Shown here piece by piece: positions 18,752 through 27,886 of a DNA stretch of 64,000 nt; positions within the stretch are counted from its first letter, which is position 1; every line of letters starts with the position of its first letter. The position numbers and the translations under genes were made by a program. Source of the stretch: Chengkuizengella axinellae. GTDB taxonomy: Bacteria > Bacillota > Bacilli > Paenibacillales > KCTC-33759. A model generated the notes under the pieces. It was not told where the DNA came from. It saw only the letters and a list, made by a program, of their open reading frames with translations, and did not search any database. The stretch is from positions 62,001 through 126,000 of the forward strand of contig NZ_JAVAMP010000004.1 of the NCBI RefSeq assembly GCF_030730905.1, given 5' to 3'.

Positions 18752-19123
18752 AAGTTGTTATCCTCGAAAATACAGCTAAATCTTGCTATATTGATCATCA
18801 AAAATGAAAACATATTGAATATCTTATTTATCACGTTCTACAAGATGTAAAGCTCCCTCTTCTTCAACGGGGTGGTTACATCTTGATCTCACAGAGTTTA
18901 CATCCCTTCTAAAACTGCCACGTCCATGTGGTAAAAACAGGATCAGTGCATTCTGTACTAGTCTGAAAGCAAGATTCTCTTTAAAAAAATCTCCAATCAT
19001 AGTATAACATAAGTAAAGGTCTTACCAATATTCAATGCCTTTTTATGGATTCTTCACTCCAGTAAAGGATTTGATCCACATTTGTCGAAATAGGTAGAGA
19101 GGATCATGAAAGGAGATTTCATC
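18752..19123. other. Gene-free stretch with an inverted repeat (18841-18885)
   Basis: CAAGATGTAA (18841-18850) and TTACATCTTG (18876-18885) form a perfect 10-bp stem with a 25-base loop. A further GTTTACATCC follows at 18896, and CCAC/GTGG at 18919. These could be a leader structure or operator repeat for the nuclease gene that follows; no clear -10/-35 pair or known riboswitch was recognised. Confidence 0.45.
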
Positions 19124-20068
19124 ATGGCTTTTGAAATTCGTCCATATCCAGAGTGGTCTTGGTCGCAATCACGCGATCAAATCTTTAAGGATTGCCAAAG
19201 AAAATATTACTACCATTATTACGGTTCTCACAACGGATGGTTAAGAGATGCCTCTGAAGATCAACGGACTATGTATCGGTTAAAACAAATTACAAATTTA
19301 TATATGATTTTAGGGGATGGCATTCATTTGATGGCAGAAGCCTCACTGAAACAATGGCAGCTTGAAAAATCCCTGCCCGATCAAAAGGAAATTACTGAGG
19401 ATGTTCGTTTTCATCTCAATCAAGCTTATAAGGATTCTCAAGATATCATGCGTTGGAAGGTTGCACCCAAAAAGCTGAAAATGCTGCATGAACTTTATTA
19501 CGGTGATGAACTTCCTCCAAAACGAGTGGCACAAATCAAAGAGCGCCTTAACCTTTGCATAACTCATTATTTTGAAAGTGAAACTGTTCAGGATATGATG
19601 AACTGCGATGAAATTGAAATCAAGGAAATTGAGGAATTAAACACATTTTTCATCCAAGATCAAAAGATTTATGTTAAATTAGATTTACTATATAAAAAAC
19701 AGGATAAATGGATCATTGCGGACTGGAAAACAGGAAACGAATCAGAGCAAAATGACAACCAACTTCTCCTGTATGCATTATTTTTACATGATAAATACAA
19801 TGTTCCTTTTGAACAGATGGAGATTCGGTTAGAATACTTATTATCTGGACAAAGCAAAACAATCTCCATTGATGAAGATGAATTAAACCAGCTTAAAGTT
19901 GATATAGTAGAAAGTATGGATCAGATGAAACAGCTGTTAGAGGACGCTGCAATAAACAAACCTAAGCCTATGTCCAGCTTCCCGACTAATCCAAGCAAAC
20001 TAAATTGCTGGGGATGCAACTATAGAGAATGTTGTGAAGAAATAACGCTTCAAAAGCGGGAAGCATAA
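19124..20068 (+). CDS. PD-(D/E)XK nuclease family protein (RecB/Cas4-like)
   Basis: 314 residues. The nuclease core is seen in KLDLLYKKQDKWIIADWKTGNE (about 184-205): metal-binding Asp in VKLDLLY, then Asp and Lys of IADWKTG, followed by QNDNQLLLYALF (motif III with Gln and Tyr). The C-terminus has a Cys cluster CWGCNYRECCEE (about 295-306) that, with an earlier Cys, could hold an iron-sulfur cluster as in Cas4/AddB-type nucleases. The N-terminal WSWSQSRDQIFKDCQRKYYYHYY is typical of stand-alone RecB-like proteins. No CRISPR genes are near, so a DNA repair or housekeeping role is more likely. AAAGGAG lies 8 bases before the ATG used; the ATG six codons upstream (19106) is poorly spaced. Confidence 0.82.
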   Translation: MAFEIRPYPEWSWSQSRDQIFKDCQRKYYYHYYGSHNGWLRDASEDQRTMYRLKQITNLYMILGDGIHLMAEASLKQWQLEKSLPDQKEITEDVRFHLNQAYKDSQDIMRWKVAPKKLKMLHELYYGDELPPKRVAQIKERLNLCITHYFESETVQDMMNCDEIEIKEIEELNTFFIQDQKIYVKLDLLYKKQDKWIIADWKTGNESEQNDNQLLLYALFLHDKYNVPFEQMEIRLEYLLSGQSKTISIDEDELNQLKVDIVESMDQMKQLLEDAAINKPKPMSSFPTNPSKLNCWGCNYRECCEEITLQKREA

Positions 20069-20141
20069 ATGGAGATATCTAGTTTGCTCACATAGAAGTG
20101 ATCACTTATGATCGGCTTATACTATAATAAACCGTTGTACC

Positions 20142-20172
20142 AAACCGTAGGCGAATACAACACCTGCGGTTT
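20142..20172 (+). terminator. Terminator or attenuator before ilvA
   Basis: AAACCGTAGG / CCTGCGGTTT form a stem with one mismatch, followed by CTTTTC. A TATAAT lies just upstream (20123-20128). It may end the nuclease transcript or act as an attenuator in the ilvA leader; no T-box motif is visible. Confidence 0.6.
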
Positions 20173-20221
20173 CTTTTCATGAAAACAATATTTTTTATAT
20201 AAACAAGGAGGACAGGACATC

Positions 20222-21469
20222 ATGGAAACTTTACAGATCCAAGATATCATTCATGCTAGTCGGGTGCTCAATCCCGTCATCGAAACTACCCCGCTGCAAT
20301 ACAATGAGCTTTTATCTCAACTGTATGATTGCAACGTATATTTAAAACGTGAAGACTTACAGGTTGTACGTTCTTTTAAAATTAGAGGGGCTTATCTAGC
20401 AATACAAAGCTTATCTGAAGAAGCTCGCGATCGAGGCGTTGTATGCGCCAGTGCTGGAAATCATGCGCAAGGAGTAGCCTATTCCTGCAACCGATTAGGG
20501 ATTCAAGGAAAAATCTTCATGCCATCAACAACACCCAAGCAAAAAATTTCCCAGGTTAAGTTGTTTGGAAAAGAATATGTTGAGGTTATTATGACAGGAG
20601 ATACATATGATGATGCTTATTCAACAGCTATGCAGTATTGCAACGAACATGACATGGCCTTTATCCATCCCTTTGATGATCCATTAACTGTTACCGGGCA
20701 AGGAACGATTGGTATGGAAATTATGAATCAAACGTCAGAAAATATTGATTATGTGTTTGTAACCATTGGCGGAGGGGGATTAGCTGCAGGAACAGGAAGT
20801 TACATCAAAAGTGTGAGTCCTGACACAAAGCTTATTGGAGTTGAACCTGAAGGGGCTCCTGCAATGAAACAATCCATCGAGCAGAATCAGGTAGTCACTC
20901 TTGAAAATATTAATAAATTCGTAGACGGTGCTGCAGTACAAAAAGTGGGTGAGCTGACCTTTGAAATGTGCAAAAAACTCCTTGATGATATTGTATTAGT
21001 GCCGGAGGGAAAAGCATGCACAACTATTTTACAAATGTACAACAATAATGCCATTGTTATTGAACCAGCAGGAGCACTGCCGATCACAGCTTTAGATTTT
21101 TATAAAGACGAAATAAAAGGGAAAAATATAGTCTGTATCATTAGTGGTGGAAACAACGACATTGACCGTATGCAGGATATTAAGGAAAGATCTTTAATTT
21201 ACGAGGGTTTAAGGCATTATTTCATTATCAACTTCCCTCAAAGATCTGGTGCTTTAAGAGAATTCTTAGATGATGTATTAGGTAAAGACGATGATATTAT
21301 TCAATTTGAATATACAAAAAAAAATAATCGCGAAAATGGTCCTGCACTGGTAGGAATCGAGTTAAAACATAGGGAAGACTATGATGCACTCATTGAACGT
21401 TTAGCTAAAAAAGATTTTAAATACATTGAGATTAATAAGGATGAGAAATTGTTTAATTTGTTGATTTGA
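20222..21469 (+). CDS. ilvA: Threonine ammonia-lyase, biosynthetic (isoleucine pathway)
   Basis: PLP enzyme converting threonine to 2-oxobutanoate, first step of isoleucine synthesis. 415 residues, the length of the short Bacillus-type IlvA with one C-terminal ACT-like regulatory domain (about 325-415, beginning LRHYFIINFPQRSGALREFL). The PLP lysine is Lys53 in RSFKIRGA; the phosphate-binding Gly-rich loop is IGGGGLAAG (about 181-189); SAGNHAQGVAY is the substrate loop. The ACT domain and chain length favour the biosynthetic, isoleucine-inhibited enzyme over the catabolic TdcB type. AAGGAGG lies 10 bases before the ATG. No other ilv gene is nearby. Confidence 0.95.
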   Translation: METLQIQDIIHASRVLNPVIETTPLQYNELLSQLYDCNVYLKREDLQVVRSFKIRGAYLAIQSLSEEARDRGVVCASAGNHAQGVAYSCNRLGIQGKIFMPSTTPKQKISQVKLFGKEYVEVIMTGDTYDDAYSTAMQYCNEHDMAFIHPFDDPLTVTGQGTIGMEIMNQTSENIDYVFVTIGGGGLAAGTGSYIKSVSPDTKLIGVEPEGAPAMKQSIEQNQVVTLENINKFVDGAAVQKVGELTFEMCKKLLDDIVLVPEGKACTTILQMYNNNAIVIEPAGALPITALDFYKDEIKGKNIVCIISGGNNDIDRMQDIKERSLIYEGLRHYFIINFPQRSGALREFLDDVLGKDDDIIQFEYTKKNNRENGPALVGIELKHREDYDALIERLAKKDFKYIEINKDEKLFNLLI

Positions 21470-21540
21470 TCTATAGAGAAACTGAAGATATGAAATGACC
21501 TTTGGAAATATTATATCCATTACATGAATCCAAAGAGAAA

Positions 21541-21576
21541 AAACCGTCCTTGCATAAGAAATTGCAAGGACGGTTT
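21541..21576. terminator. Strong bidirectional terminator between ilvA and the SLH gene
   Basis: 14-bp stem AAACCGTCCTTGCA / TGCAAGGACGGTTT with an 8-base loop. T-rich tail TTTTTTCTC on the minus strand and TTTCATATTTC on the plus strand. Confidence 0.9.
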
Positions 21577-21600
21577 CATATTTCTAAAATAACATTACAA

Positions 21601-24600
21601 TTAGTTCATAAATCCTACAAACTGTAAGAAACGTGCTATCATGACTGCAACTTCTGCTCTCGTTGCATTTGCTGAAGGTTCAATCGTATTTTCCGTTTTC
21701 CCTCCAATAATACCTGCTTGCGTCATAACTTCTAGTTCATCTTTTGCCCAATCACTCACTGCGTCATAATCGGCAAATTGATTTTTTGCAACTAAGTTTT
21801 CGTTCAGCTTCGATTTATCATATTGAACCAATTCCATTGCTCTATAGATCATTGCAGCAGCTTGTTCACGTGTAATCAAATCATTTGGTTTAAAGGTGTT
21901 ATCTTCGTAACCTAAGATGATTCCTGCTTCTACTGCCGCATTTAATTCATCTACAAACCATTCGTTTCCTTCAACATCTATAAAGGTACTAGAGTAATCA
22001 TTATTTGATTTTAAATCCAAGCTTCTAACCAGCATAGCTGCCAATTGAGCACGGGTAGTGACATCATTTGGTGCAAACTCAGTTTCACTTACCCCATTCA
22101 CAATATATTTACTCGCCAGTTTTTCAACTGTCGTCTTATACCAACCCTCGCTATCTTCGAAGGATACTTTATTTTCAACAATTACATATTTACTATTGGA
22201 GTTACTTTTTATAATCGCTTCGTTTCCGTCAAATATCGTTGGAATTGGAGAGAATGTTCCGTCTTCATTTAATCGAACTGCAATGGAACGAATAGGGTCA
22301 AATCTCTTCTCCCCAACAATCACGCGCTCCACATATTGACCAAATTGTTCAACTTCTAAAGTTTCGTCTCCTGAAGTGACTTCAAAATGAAAATCGTATA
22401 CATCGGATTCTAAATCTAACTCATTTTGATCCTCAGTTAGTTCAGTATCCTTTACCTTGTTGATCTGAATTGAAACTTTTAATTCATCTGCAGATACACC
22501 TAGTTTCTCAGATATATCTTTTAGATCAATCTCTTCTATTGGTAAGCGGTATGCTGCTTCGTCCATCACGATCTCAATCACTGTTTCATCATTTTTATCA
22601 GTTACAGAATCGATAATGTCAGAGCTAAGCTCAATATCCAATCCATCCGTTTCAACATTAGATAAATCTATTACAAGCTGCTCCACTTCGTCCACATCAT
22701 CTAATGCTTCGTTGATGGTTTGTTCGTCTAATTCAAACTTGGTTTTCGTTGATCCATCGGCTTGCTCTTCTGTTTTTGCATCTTTTGAAGCATCTACTTC
22801 TACACTCTTAGGGTCATCTGACTCTTCTTCAGATTCTTCTTGTTCAGTTGACTCGGTTTCTTCGTCGTCAGCTGGAGGGGGGGCTGAGCCTCCACCGCTA
22901 GGGGAGTCGCCACCGCCGCTTGGAGATCCGCCGCCTGAGGTTCCGCCGTCAGAACCTCCGTTTTCTGGCTCGTTGTCTTCGTCATTGTCTTCTGTATCAA
23001 GTTGAAACCAAGCTGATTCTATTAATGGTTCATGACCTGGAACATGAATCGTTACATTATATTCATAATTTCCAGAAGGTAAAGAATCATAAGGAATTTC
23101 ATAAAAAACTCCATTTGGATTTTCAAAGTTTAGTTCATCTGTAAATACAATTTCTTTATTTGCATTTTTGACTTCTATTAAGGAAGTGATAGCAGACTCA
23201 CCATTATGCTTATGAACTACATTTTGAAGGTTTAATTGCCCACCTCTTATTTTATGTTCAATCTTCACTTTATCAGATAAGTTAGCAAAATATAGTCCAA
23301 TTTCAGTTAAATCTGTTGAATACAACTGAGTATCTTCTACAATATCTATGCGTTTATACCATTCCCAATAATATTCCTCTTGACGTTCAACAATGCTAAA
23401 CCTAACATAATCAGGTGTCATCAAGATTATATTTTCATTTGAAAAAGTAATCTCTGACGATACATGGTTATCCACATTCAAGAATTTAATATCTAATGGC
23501 TGATCATTTCTATAAAAAGATACTTCAACAGCTTCTTCTAATTCATGATCAAAAGTAATAATTGGAGTTTGAAGCTCATTCATATTAATTTCTTTGGAAA
23601 GCATGACTCTTCTATAATTATCCTCTTCAATCTCTTTTAGAGCTAAGTATCTCAATTCAACATTAAAAATATCTGAAGGCAGCCACAATGTAGCCCCAGA
23701 ATCATTTATTTGTGTAGTAAATAAAAAAACTTGATCTGGAAAAAATGTAATTTTATCATTCATAAGTTCATCGAGAGATTCAATTTGTAGTTCAGTTAAT
23801 TCTGTTTCGCCTACCGTAATTTCGGTTAAACCTAAAACTTCATCTCTAGTTAATTTAGCTCGATATAAATATACAATAATATCATCATCATTTTTTAATT
23901 CGAATGCCATTTGTAACCAATTTTCATCAGTATCTATTAATTCGGCACGAATATCATTAAATTCATCAAAAGATCGAAATTCAGTTCTTATTAATTGATC
24001 CTCATAACTGCTATATAACATTCCTGATTTTAAAAATACCTCATACTGCTCAAACCCATTCGGTAAATTAATTTCAATTGCCTCTACTTCATCATTATCT
24101 ATTGTAAATTCAACTGATTGTTGCATTAATTGCCCACCAAAATCAACCTCTACATCGTATATATAATTACCAGGTGAAAGCTCTATATCGTCAATGAATA
24201 AATGACTACGCCACTCTTCTTTAACTTCAACTAATTCATTTGTATCTTTGTTTTGCAAGGTAAATGAATGTGATATATTTTGCGAATCTGCCCAATCGAG
24301 TTCAAAATCTCCACTCTGTAAAATATTTTTTAGTAGTAGTGTTTGTTTTGAATAGTTGTAATTCACATCTACTTCCAGATTGATATCATTTGAAAAAGAT
24401 AGTTCTGTCTGGGATTGAAAATCAATGAAATCAGTAGACCATAAGTTTTGATCAAGCTCCACGGCTACAAATCTTACTCCTGGTGTTATGGATACTCTAT
24501 CAACATTTCTAAAAGTACCTCCTGATCTACCGTAATCAATAATGTGAATATAGGGAAAATCTCTATCAAATACTACATCTACTAGATTATCTATTTCTTC

Positions 24601-25269
24601 ATCAAATGTAATTGTAGTGTTTGAACCAATATTTCGATTATTAATTTCTTTTACTATATAAAATGCATCAGAAATCTCATTTGAGTCATCATTACCTTCA
24701 TATTTAACTAAAAAATTGTCTAGATCAGATGGCAACCATAATTCTACTTTTGATTCGTTGTTAAAATCGTAATTATCAACAACAACTGTATATTCATCCG
24801 AGTCTAAAACAACTACGCTTATTAATTCATTGTTGAAATCAGGATTCATTTGAATCTGAAGTTGATTCACCTCATCTCTTGACACATTGACATTATTCAA
24901 AATTTTAATTTCATTACCTTTTAACTTTTCACGAAATAAATAATTGATCTTATTTCCTTCATTGTTTTTTAACTTAATAGTAATATTTAAAATATAGTTT
25001 GTATCATCATTTAAACCAGTTTTTAAATTTGAAAACTCTTCTATAGACCAAAACACATTATCTTGTTCACTATCTAGCAAATTAATTTCACCAGAAAAAT
25101 GATAAATCTCATAACCTTCTGGGACTTGAATCTCAAACCCCTCAACTATATCCTCCTCAGCTTGTACATGAACCAAAGGAACTACAGAAGAAAAAATAAG
25201 CAAAAAAGATAATAAAGGCAATAATATGTACCTATTGCTAATCGTTCTCATGCTGTCAACCAACCCCAT
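21601..25269 (-). CDS. Large surface protein with duplicated ectodomain and three SLH domains
   Basis: 1222 residues. Signal peptide (ends near HVQA, residue 38). Residues about 42-393 and 394-756 are two related units: each opens with a P-(E/N)-G-(Y/F)-E segment (IQVPEGYEIYHFSGEI, INLPNGFEQYEVF), has a WLPSDL/WLPSDI segment, and ends with (S/P)xGNYxYxVxI/V (LSPGNYIYDVEV, LPSGNYEYNVTI). Then comes a Gly/Ser/Pro and acidic linker (about 757-820), a beta-rich region, and three S-layer homology domains (about 1035-1222) with TRAQ, TREQ and TRAE motifs. The SLH domains bind pyruvylated secondary wall polymer. The start is uncertain: neither ATG 25269 nor the in-frame ATG six codons on has a good ribosome binding site. 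Ligand unknown. Confidence 0.85.
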   Translation of the reverse strand: MGLVDSMRTISNRYILLPLLSFLLIFSSVVPLVHVQAEEDIVEGFEIQVPEGYEIYHFSGEINLLDSEQDNVFWSIEEFSNLKTGLNDDTNYILNITIKLKNNEGNKINYLFREKLKGNEIKILNNVNVSRDEVNQLQIQMNPDFNNELISVVVLDSDEYTVVVDNYDFNNESKVELWLPSDLDNFLVKYEGNDDSNEISDAFYIVKEINNRNIGSNTTITFDEEIDNLVDVVFDRDFPYIHIIDYGRSGGTFRNVDRVSITPGVRFVAVELDQNLWSTDFIDFQSQTELSFSNDINLEVDVNYNYSKQTLLLKNILQSGDFELDWADSQNISHSFTLQNKDTNELVEVKEEWRSHLFIDDIELSPGNYIYDVEVDFGGQLMQQSVEFTIDNDEVEAIEINLPNGFEQYEVFLKSGMLYSSYEDQLIRTEFRSFDEFNDIRAELIDTDENWLQMAFELKNDDDIIVYLYRAKLTRDEVLGLTEITVGETELTELQIESLDELMNDKITFFPDQVFLFTTQINDSGATLWLPSDIFNVELRYLALKEIEEDNYRRVMLSKEINMNELQTPIITFDHELEEAVEVSFYRNDQPLDIKFLNVDNHVSSEITFSNENIILMTPDYVRFSIVERQEEYYWEWYKRIDIVEDTQLYSTDLTEIGLYFANLSDKVKIEHKIRGGQLNLQNVVHKHNGESAITSLIEVKNANKEIVFTDELNFENPNGVFYEIPYDSLPSGNYEYNVTIHVPGHEPLIESAWFQLDTEDNDEDNEPENGGSDGGTSGGGSPSGGGDSPSGGGSAPPPADDEETESTEQEESEEESDDPKSVEVDASKDAKTEEQADGSTKTKFELDEQTINEALDDVDEVEQLVIDLSNVETDGLDIELSSDIIDSVTDKNDETVIEIVMDEAAYRLPIEEIDLKDISEKLGVSADELKVSIQINKVKDTELTEDQNELDLESDVYDFHFEVTSGDETLEVEQFGQYVERVIVGEKRFDPIRSIAVRLNEDGTFSPIPTIFDGNEAIIKSNSNSKYVIVENKVSFEDSEGWYKTTVEKLASKYIVNGVSETEFAPNDVTTRAQLAAMLVRSLDLKSNNDYSSTFIDVEGNEWFVDELNAAVEAGIILGYEDNTFKPNDLITREQAAAMIYRAMELVQYDKSKLNENLVAKNQFADYDAVSDWAKDELEVMTQAGIIGGKTENTIEPSANATRAEVAVMIARFLQFVGFMN

Positions 25270-25348
25270 CTTCTTTTTTTTGTAATTTCGTATATATTTT
25301 ACTATAAATACATCATTTAATTAACTTGTGCATAATGCCAATCTATCC

Positions 25349-26233
25349 TTATTTCTCCTTCTTTTGTTTAAAAGGCAGTATTAAATAATACCCAAAAGGT
25401 TTACATTGTTCTCTCCTTTTTCCTTCACGTAAATTTGTTAAAGCCGCATTAATTTCACCACCGAGAATAATCGTAATGTTAATCAGATACATCCAAATGA
25501 GTAAGGCGATTACCCCACCGATACTTCCATACGTTTTTGCAAAGTTGCCAAAATTATTGATGTAAATAGAAAATAACAATGAGACCACAATTAAACCTGT
25601 GGTTGTAAAAATAGCCCCTGGAAAAACCTCTTTATATTTAAGTTTTCGATTCGGTGCACTGTGATACAAAAAGACAAAAACAAAAAAGATCACCACTAAA
25701 GGAATCAAGTATTGCATCATTCCCCATACCGTGCCAAAATATTGTGGCAGCTCAAAAAAGCTGAACACTTGCCTCCCTATAACCTCTCCAAATACAAGCA
25801 TAATAAATAAAACCAAGAGCACCAACGCAAGATACAATGTATACAAGATGGAGATGCCTCTTACTACAACATAATGCCGATTTTCTGCTTCATCATAAGC
25901 TTTATTAATTCCACGAATGATCGCCATCACCCCTCTAGAGGCTGTCCAAATGGTGGCGATCATTCCTAAAGAAAGTAAGGTCTCACTTCGACTGGATACA
26001 GTCTCTGTGATTAAGTTTAAAATCATTTGATCTGTATTTTCGGGTAGTATCCCTGTAATTTCATCCAAAACATCCTGTCTTGAGATCGTAGTGTATGAAA
26101 GCAAAGTGATAAGAAAAATAAGAAAAGGAAAAAACGATAAAATCTGATAGTAGGTTAATTGAGCTGCGATGGCATTGACTTCATCGTCTTGAACTCTGCA
26201 TATCATTTCGTTGAAGAAGGGTTTGATTTTCAT
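25349..26233 (-). CDS. YihY/BrkB-family membrane protein
   Basis: 294 residues with about six membrane helices. Family features: QLTYYQILSFFPFLIFLITLL near the N-terminus, SRGVMAIIRGINKAYDEAENR in the middle and the last helix pair with GSIGGVIALLIWMYLINITIILGGEINAAL. The YihY (formerly called ribonuclease BN) group are inner-membrane proteins of uncertain transport function. GGAG lies 8 bases before the ATG used; a GTG three codons upstream is adjacent to that site and unlikely. It lies between the SLH gene and the polysaccharide kinase gene, with no clear link to either. Confidence 0.87.
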   Translation of the reverse strand: MKIKPFFNEMICRVQDDEVNAIAAQLTYYQILSFFPFLIFLITLLSYTTISRQDVLDEITGILPENTDQMILNLITETVSSRSETLLSLGMIATIWTASRGVMAIIRGINKAYDEAENRHYVVVRGISILYTLYLALVLLVLFIMLVFGEVIGRQVFSFFELPQYFGTVWGMMQYLIPLVVIFFVFVFLYHSAPNRKLKYKEVFPGAIFTTTGLIVVSLLFSIYINNFGNFAKTYGSIGGVIALLIWMYLINITIILGGEINAALTNLREGKRREQCKPFGYYLILPFKQKKEK

Positions 26234-26420
26234 GTTGGTCACTCCGGATTTATTTGTAGAAGTTAATTTACAAGTTTGAAAATTTAGTTTTCTTTTCTAA
26301 ATTTATTGTCATATATTGGAAATTCGATTCAGATATATGTTAGAGCTATTAAATCAAGCCCATTTGTTAGTATGTGGAATTTTTAAAAGGTCTATAACGA
26401 AATGTGCGAATAAAATATGA

Positions 26421-27113
26421 TTAATTTAGGTAACTATAATTTTGTCTTTTTGAAGCTTTCTTCTTATTTAAGACTGCCCCTATAATCGTTGCACCTGTTT
26501 GTTCAAGTAACTCCTTAGCTTTCTTTACCTGACTTTTATCGGTTTTTCCACTTCTCACGACGAGTAAGGCACCACCACATAAATTAGAAACAATTTGTGC
26601 ATCTGTAACCGCTAATACTGGTGATGTATCAATCAAAACGATATCAAATTTTTGAAGTGCTTCTTCCATAAAATTCTTCATGTTTTGTGAACCAAGTAAT
26701 TCAGCTGGGTTGCTTGGAATAGGTCCACATGGAACAATAGATAAATTGTCTACCCCTGTCCCATAAATAATATCTTCGATAGAGGAATAAAAACCAGCTA
26801 AATAGTTAGTTAATCCATTTAACTCGGAAATCTTAAATATATTGTGCAATACTGGTTTGCGAAGATCTGCATCAACAATAAGCACACTTTTTCCTTGCTG
26901 AGAAAAGGAGATTGCTAAATTAGCCACCGTAGTAGATTTCCCCTCATTTGGAATAGATGATGTTACAACAATTGATTTCTTTGACTGCTCATTAAAATTG
27001 AACTGGATATTTGTCCTTATGGATCGATATTGCTCAGATACAATTATTTTTGGTTTGAAAAAAGTTACCATACTGCGCAATCTATTTTTCTCCCTTTTAT
27101 TTTCACGATTCAA
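26421..27113 (-). CDS. CpsD/CapB-family tyrosine kinase (BY-kinase)
   Basis: Cytoplasmic BY-kinase of 230 residues that regulates exopolysaccharide chain length with its membrane partner. Walker A SIPNEGKST (53-61), Walker A' LIVDADLRKP (about 79-88) and Walker B VLIDTSP are present. EQYRSIRTNIQFNF (27-40) is the usual oligomerisation helix. The C-terminal Tyr cluster is short (NYSYLN), with two Tyr residues. The start is a TTG with GAGGGGG 7 bases upstream, inside the end of the modulator gene (11-base overlap); an ATG six codons earlier precedes that site. Without its partner it is expected to be inactive. No CpsB/YwqE phosphatase gene is visible in the window. Confidence 0.92.
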   Translation of the reverse strand: MNRENKREKNRLRSMVTFFKPKIIVSEQYRSIRTNIQFNFNEQSKKSIVVTSSIPNEGKSTTVANLAISFSQQGKSVLIVDADLRKPVLHNIFKISELNGLTNYLAGFYSSIEDIIYGTGVDNLSIVPCGPIPSNPAELLGSQNMKNFMEEALQKFDIVLIDTSPVLAVTDAQIVSNLCGGALLVVRSGKTDKSQVKKAKELLEQTGATIIGAVLNKKKASKRQNYSYLN

Positions 27114-27843
27114 GCGTAATCCCCCTCTCATTTCCCACTTCTATATTTTTCTTTTTTGATGTTTTTTTCTCTTTTAATTTCCCAATTTTATTCACCGTGC
27201 CTAGCACCTGTAGATCTAAATGATCAATATCTTGCTCTGTTTTAACTGAATTATCAAAAAATTCTATCAAAAATATAAGTACAAGAGACACTAAAATTGC
27301 TGCTGCAATTGAAAGGGCTATATTTAGAATAGGATTAGGACTTACAGGAGAACTTGACTCTTTGGCTTCGGCTAATATGGTTACATTATCAACATTCATT
27401 AAATCAACCATATTTTCCTTAAAAACTTGCGCAATTGTATTAGTAAGTTTCGCTGCCATATTACTGTCTTCATCAAGTACCTCGATGGTAAATACTTGTG
27501 ATTGACTAGCAGTCTCTAAAGTAATTAAACTATTTAAATATCCAGTAGAGTATTCTATCTCTAAACGCTCCACTACTTGTTCTAATATAAACGGACTTTT
27601 AATGATATCTCTATACGTGCTTATTAAATCTAAACTAAATCTAATGTCACTTGAATTAAAGGGCTGTAAATCAGAATTTGTAGGTGCCACCAAGATCTGC
27701 GCTGAAGATTTATAAGTAGGTGTTAAAACATAGTAGCTAATTAATCCACTGATCAAAGCAGCCACTAAAGTAATGCTAATGATAATCCATAATTTTTTTA
27801 TAATGATTTGAAGTATTTGTTTTAAATCAATTTCTTCTTCCAT
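27103..27843 (-). CDS. Wzz/CapA-type chain length modulator and kinase activator
   Basis: 246-residue membrane protein with two helices, (IIISITLVAALISGLISYY, about 20-38, and LNIALSIAAAILVSLVLIFL, about 174-193) around an extracytoplasmic loop, the Wzz fold. The cytoplasmic end (FFDNSVKTEQDIDHLDLQVLG) carries the segment that activates the BY-kinase. AGGAGG lies 5 bases before the ATG. It overlaps the kinase gene, so both are made together. Equivalent to YveK/YwqC (EpsA) of B. subtilis. Confidence 0.92.
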   Translation of the reverse strand: MEEEIDLKQILQIIIKKLWIIISITLVAALISGLISYYVLTPTYKSSAQILVAPTNSDLQPFNSSDIRFSLDLISTYRDIIKSPFILEQVVERLEIEYSTGYLNSLITLETASQSQVFTIEVLDEDSNMAAKLTNTIAQVFKENMVDLMNVDNVTILAEAKESSSPVSPNPILNIALSIAAAILVSLVLIFLIEFFDNSVKTEQDIDHLDLQVLGTVNKIGKLKEKKTSKKKNIEVGNERGITLES

Positions 27844-27886
27844 ATTTTCCTCCTAGGATATTTTTCTATCAAGAAAGATTTATTCT

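Noticed and set aside
20142-20172. T-box riboswitch in the ilvA leader
   Set aside because: The leader is too short (about 150 bases) and lacks the T-box consensus; only a simple hairpin is seen.
22616-23005. Plus-strand frame rich in Ser and Pro across the SLH gene linker
   Set aside because: Mirror of the acidic and Gly/Ser-rich linker of the minus-strand SLH protein; no ribosome binding site.
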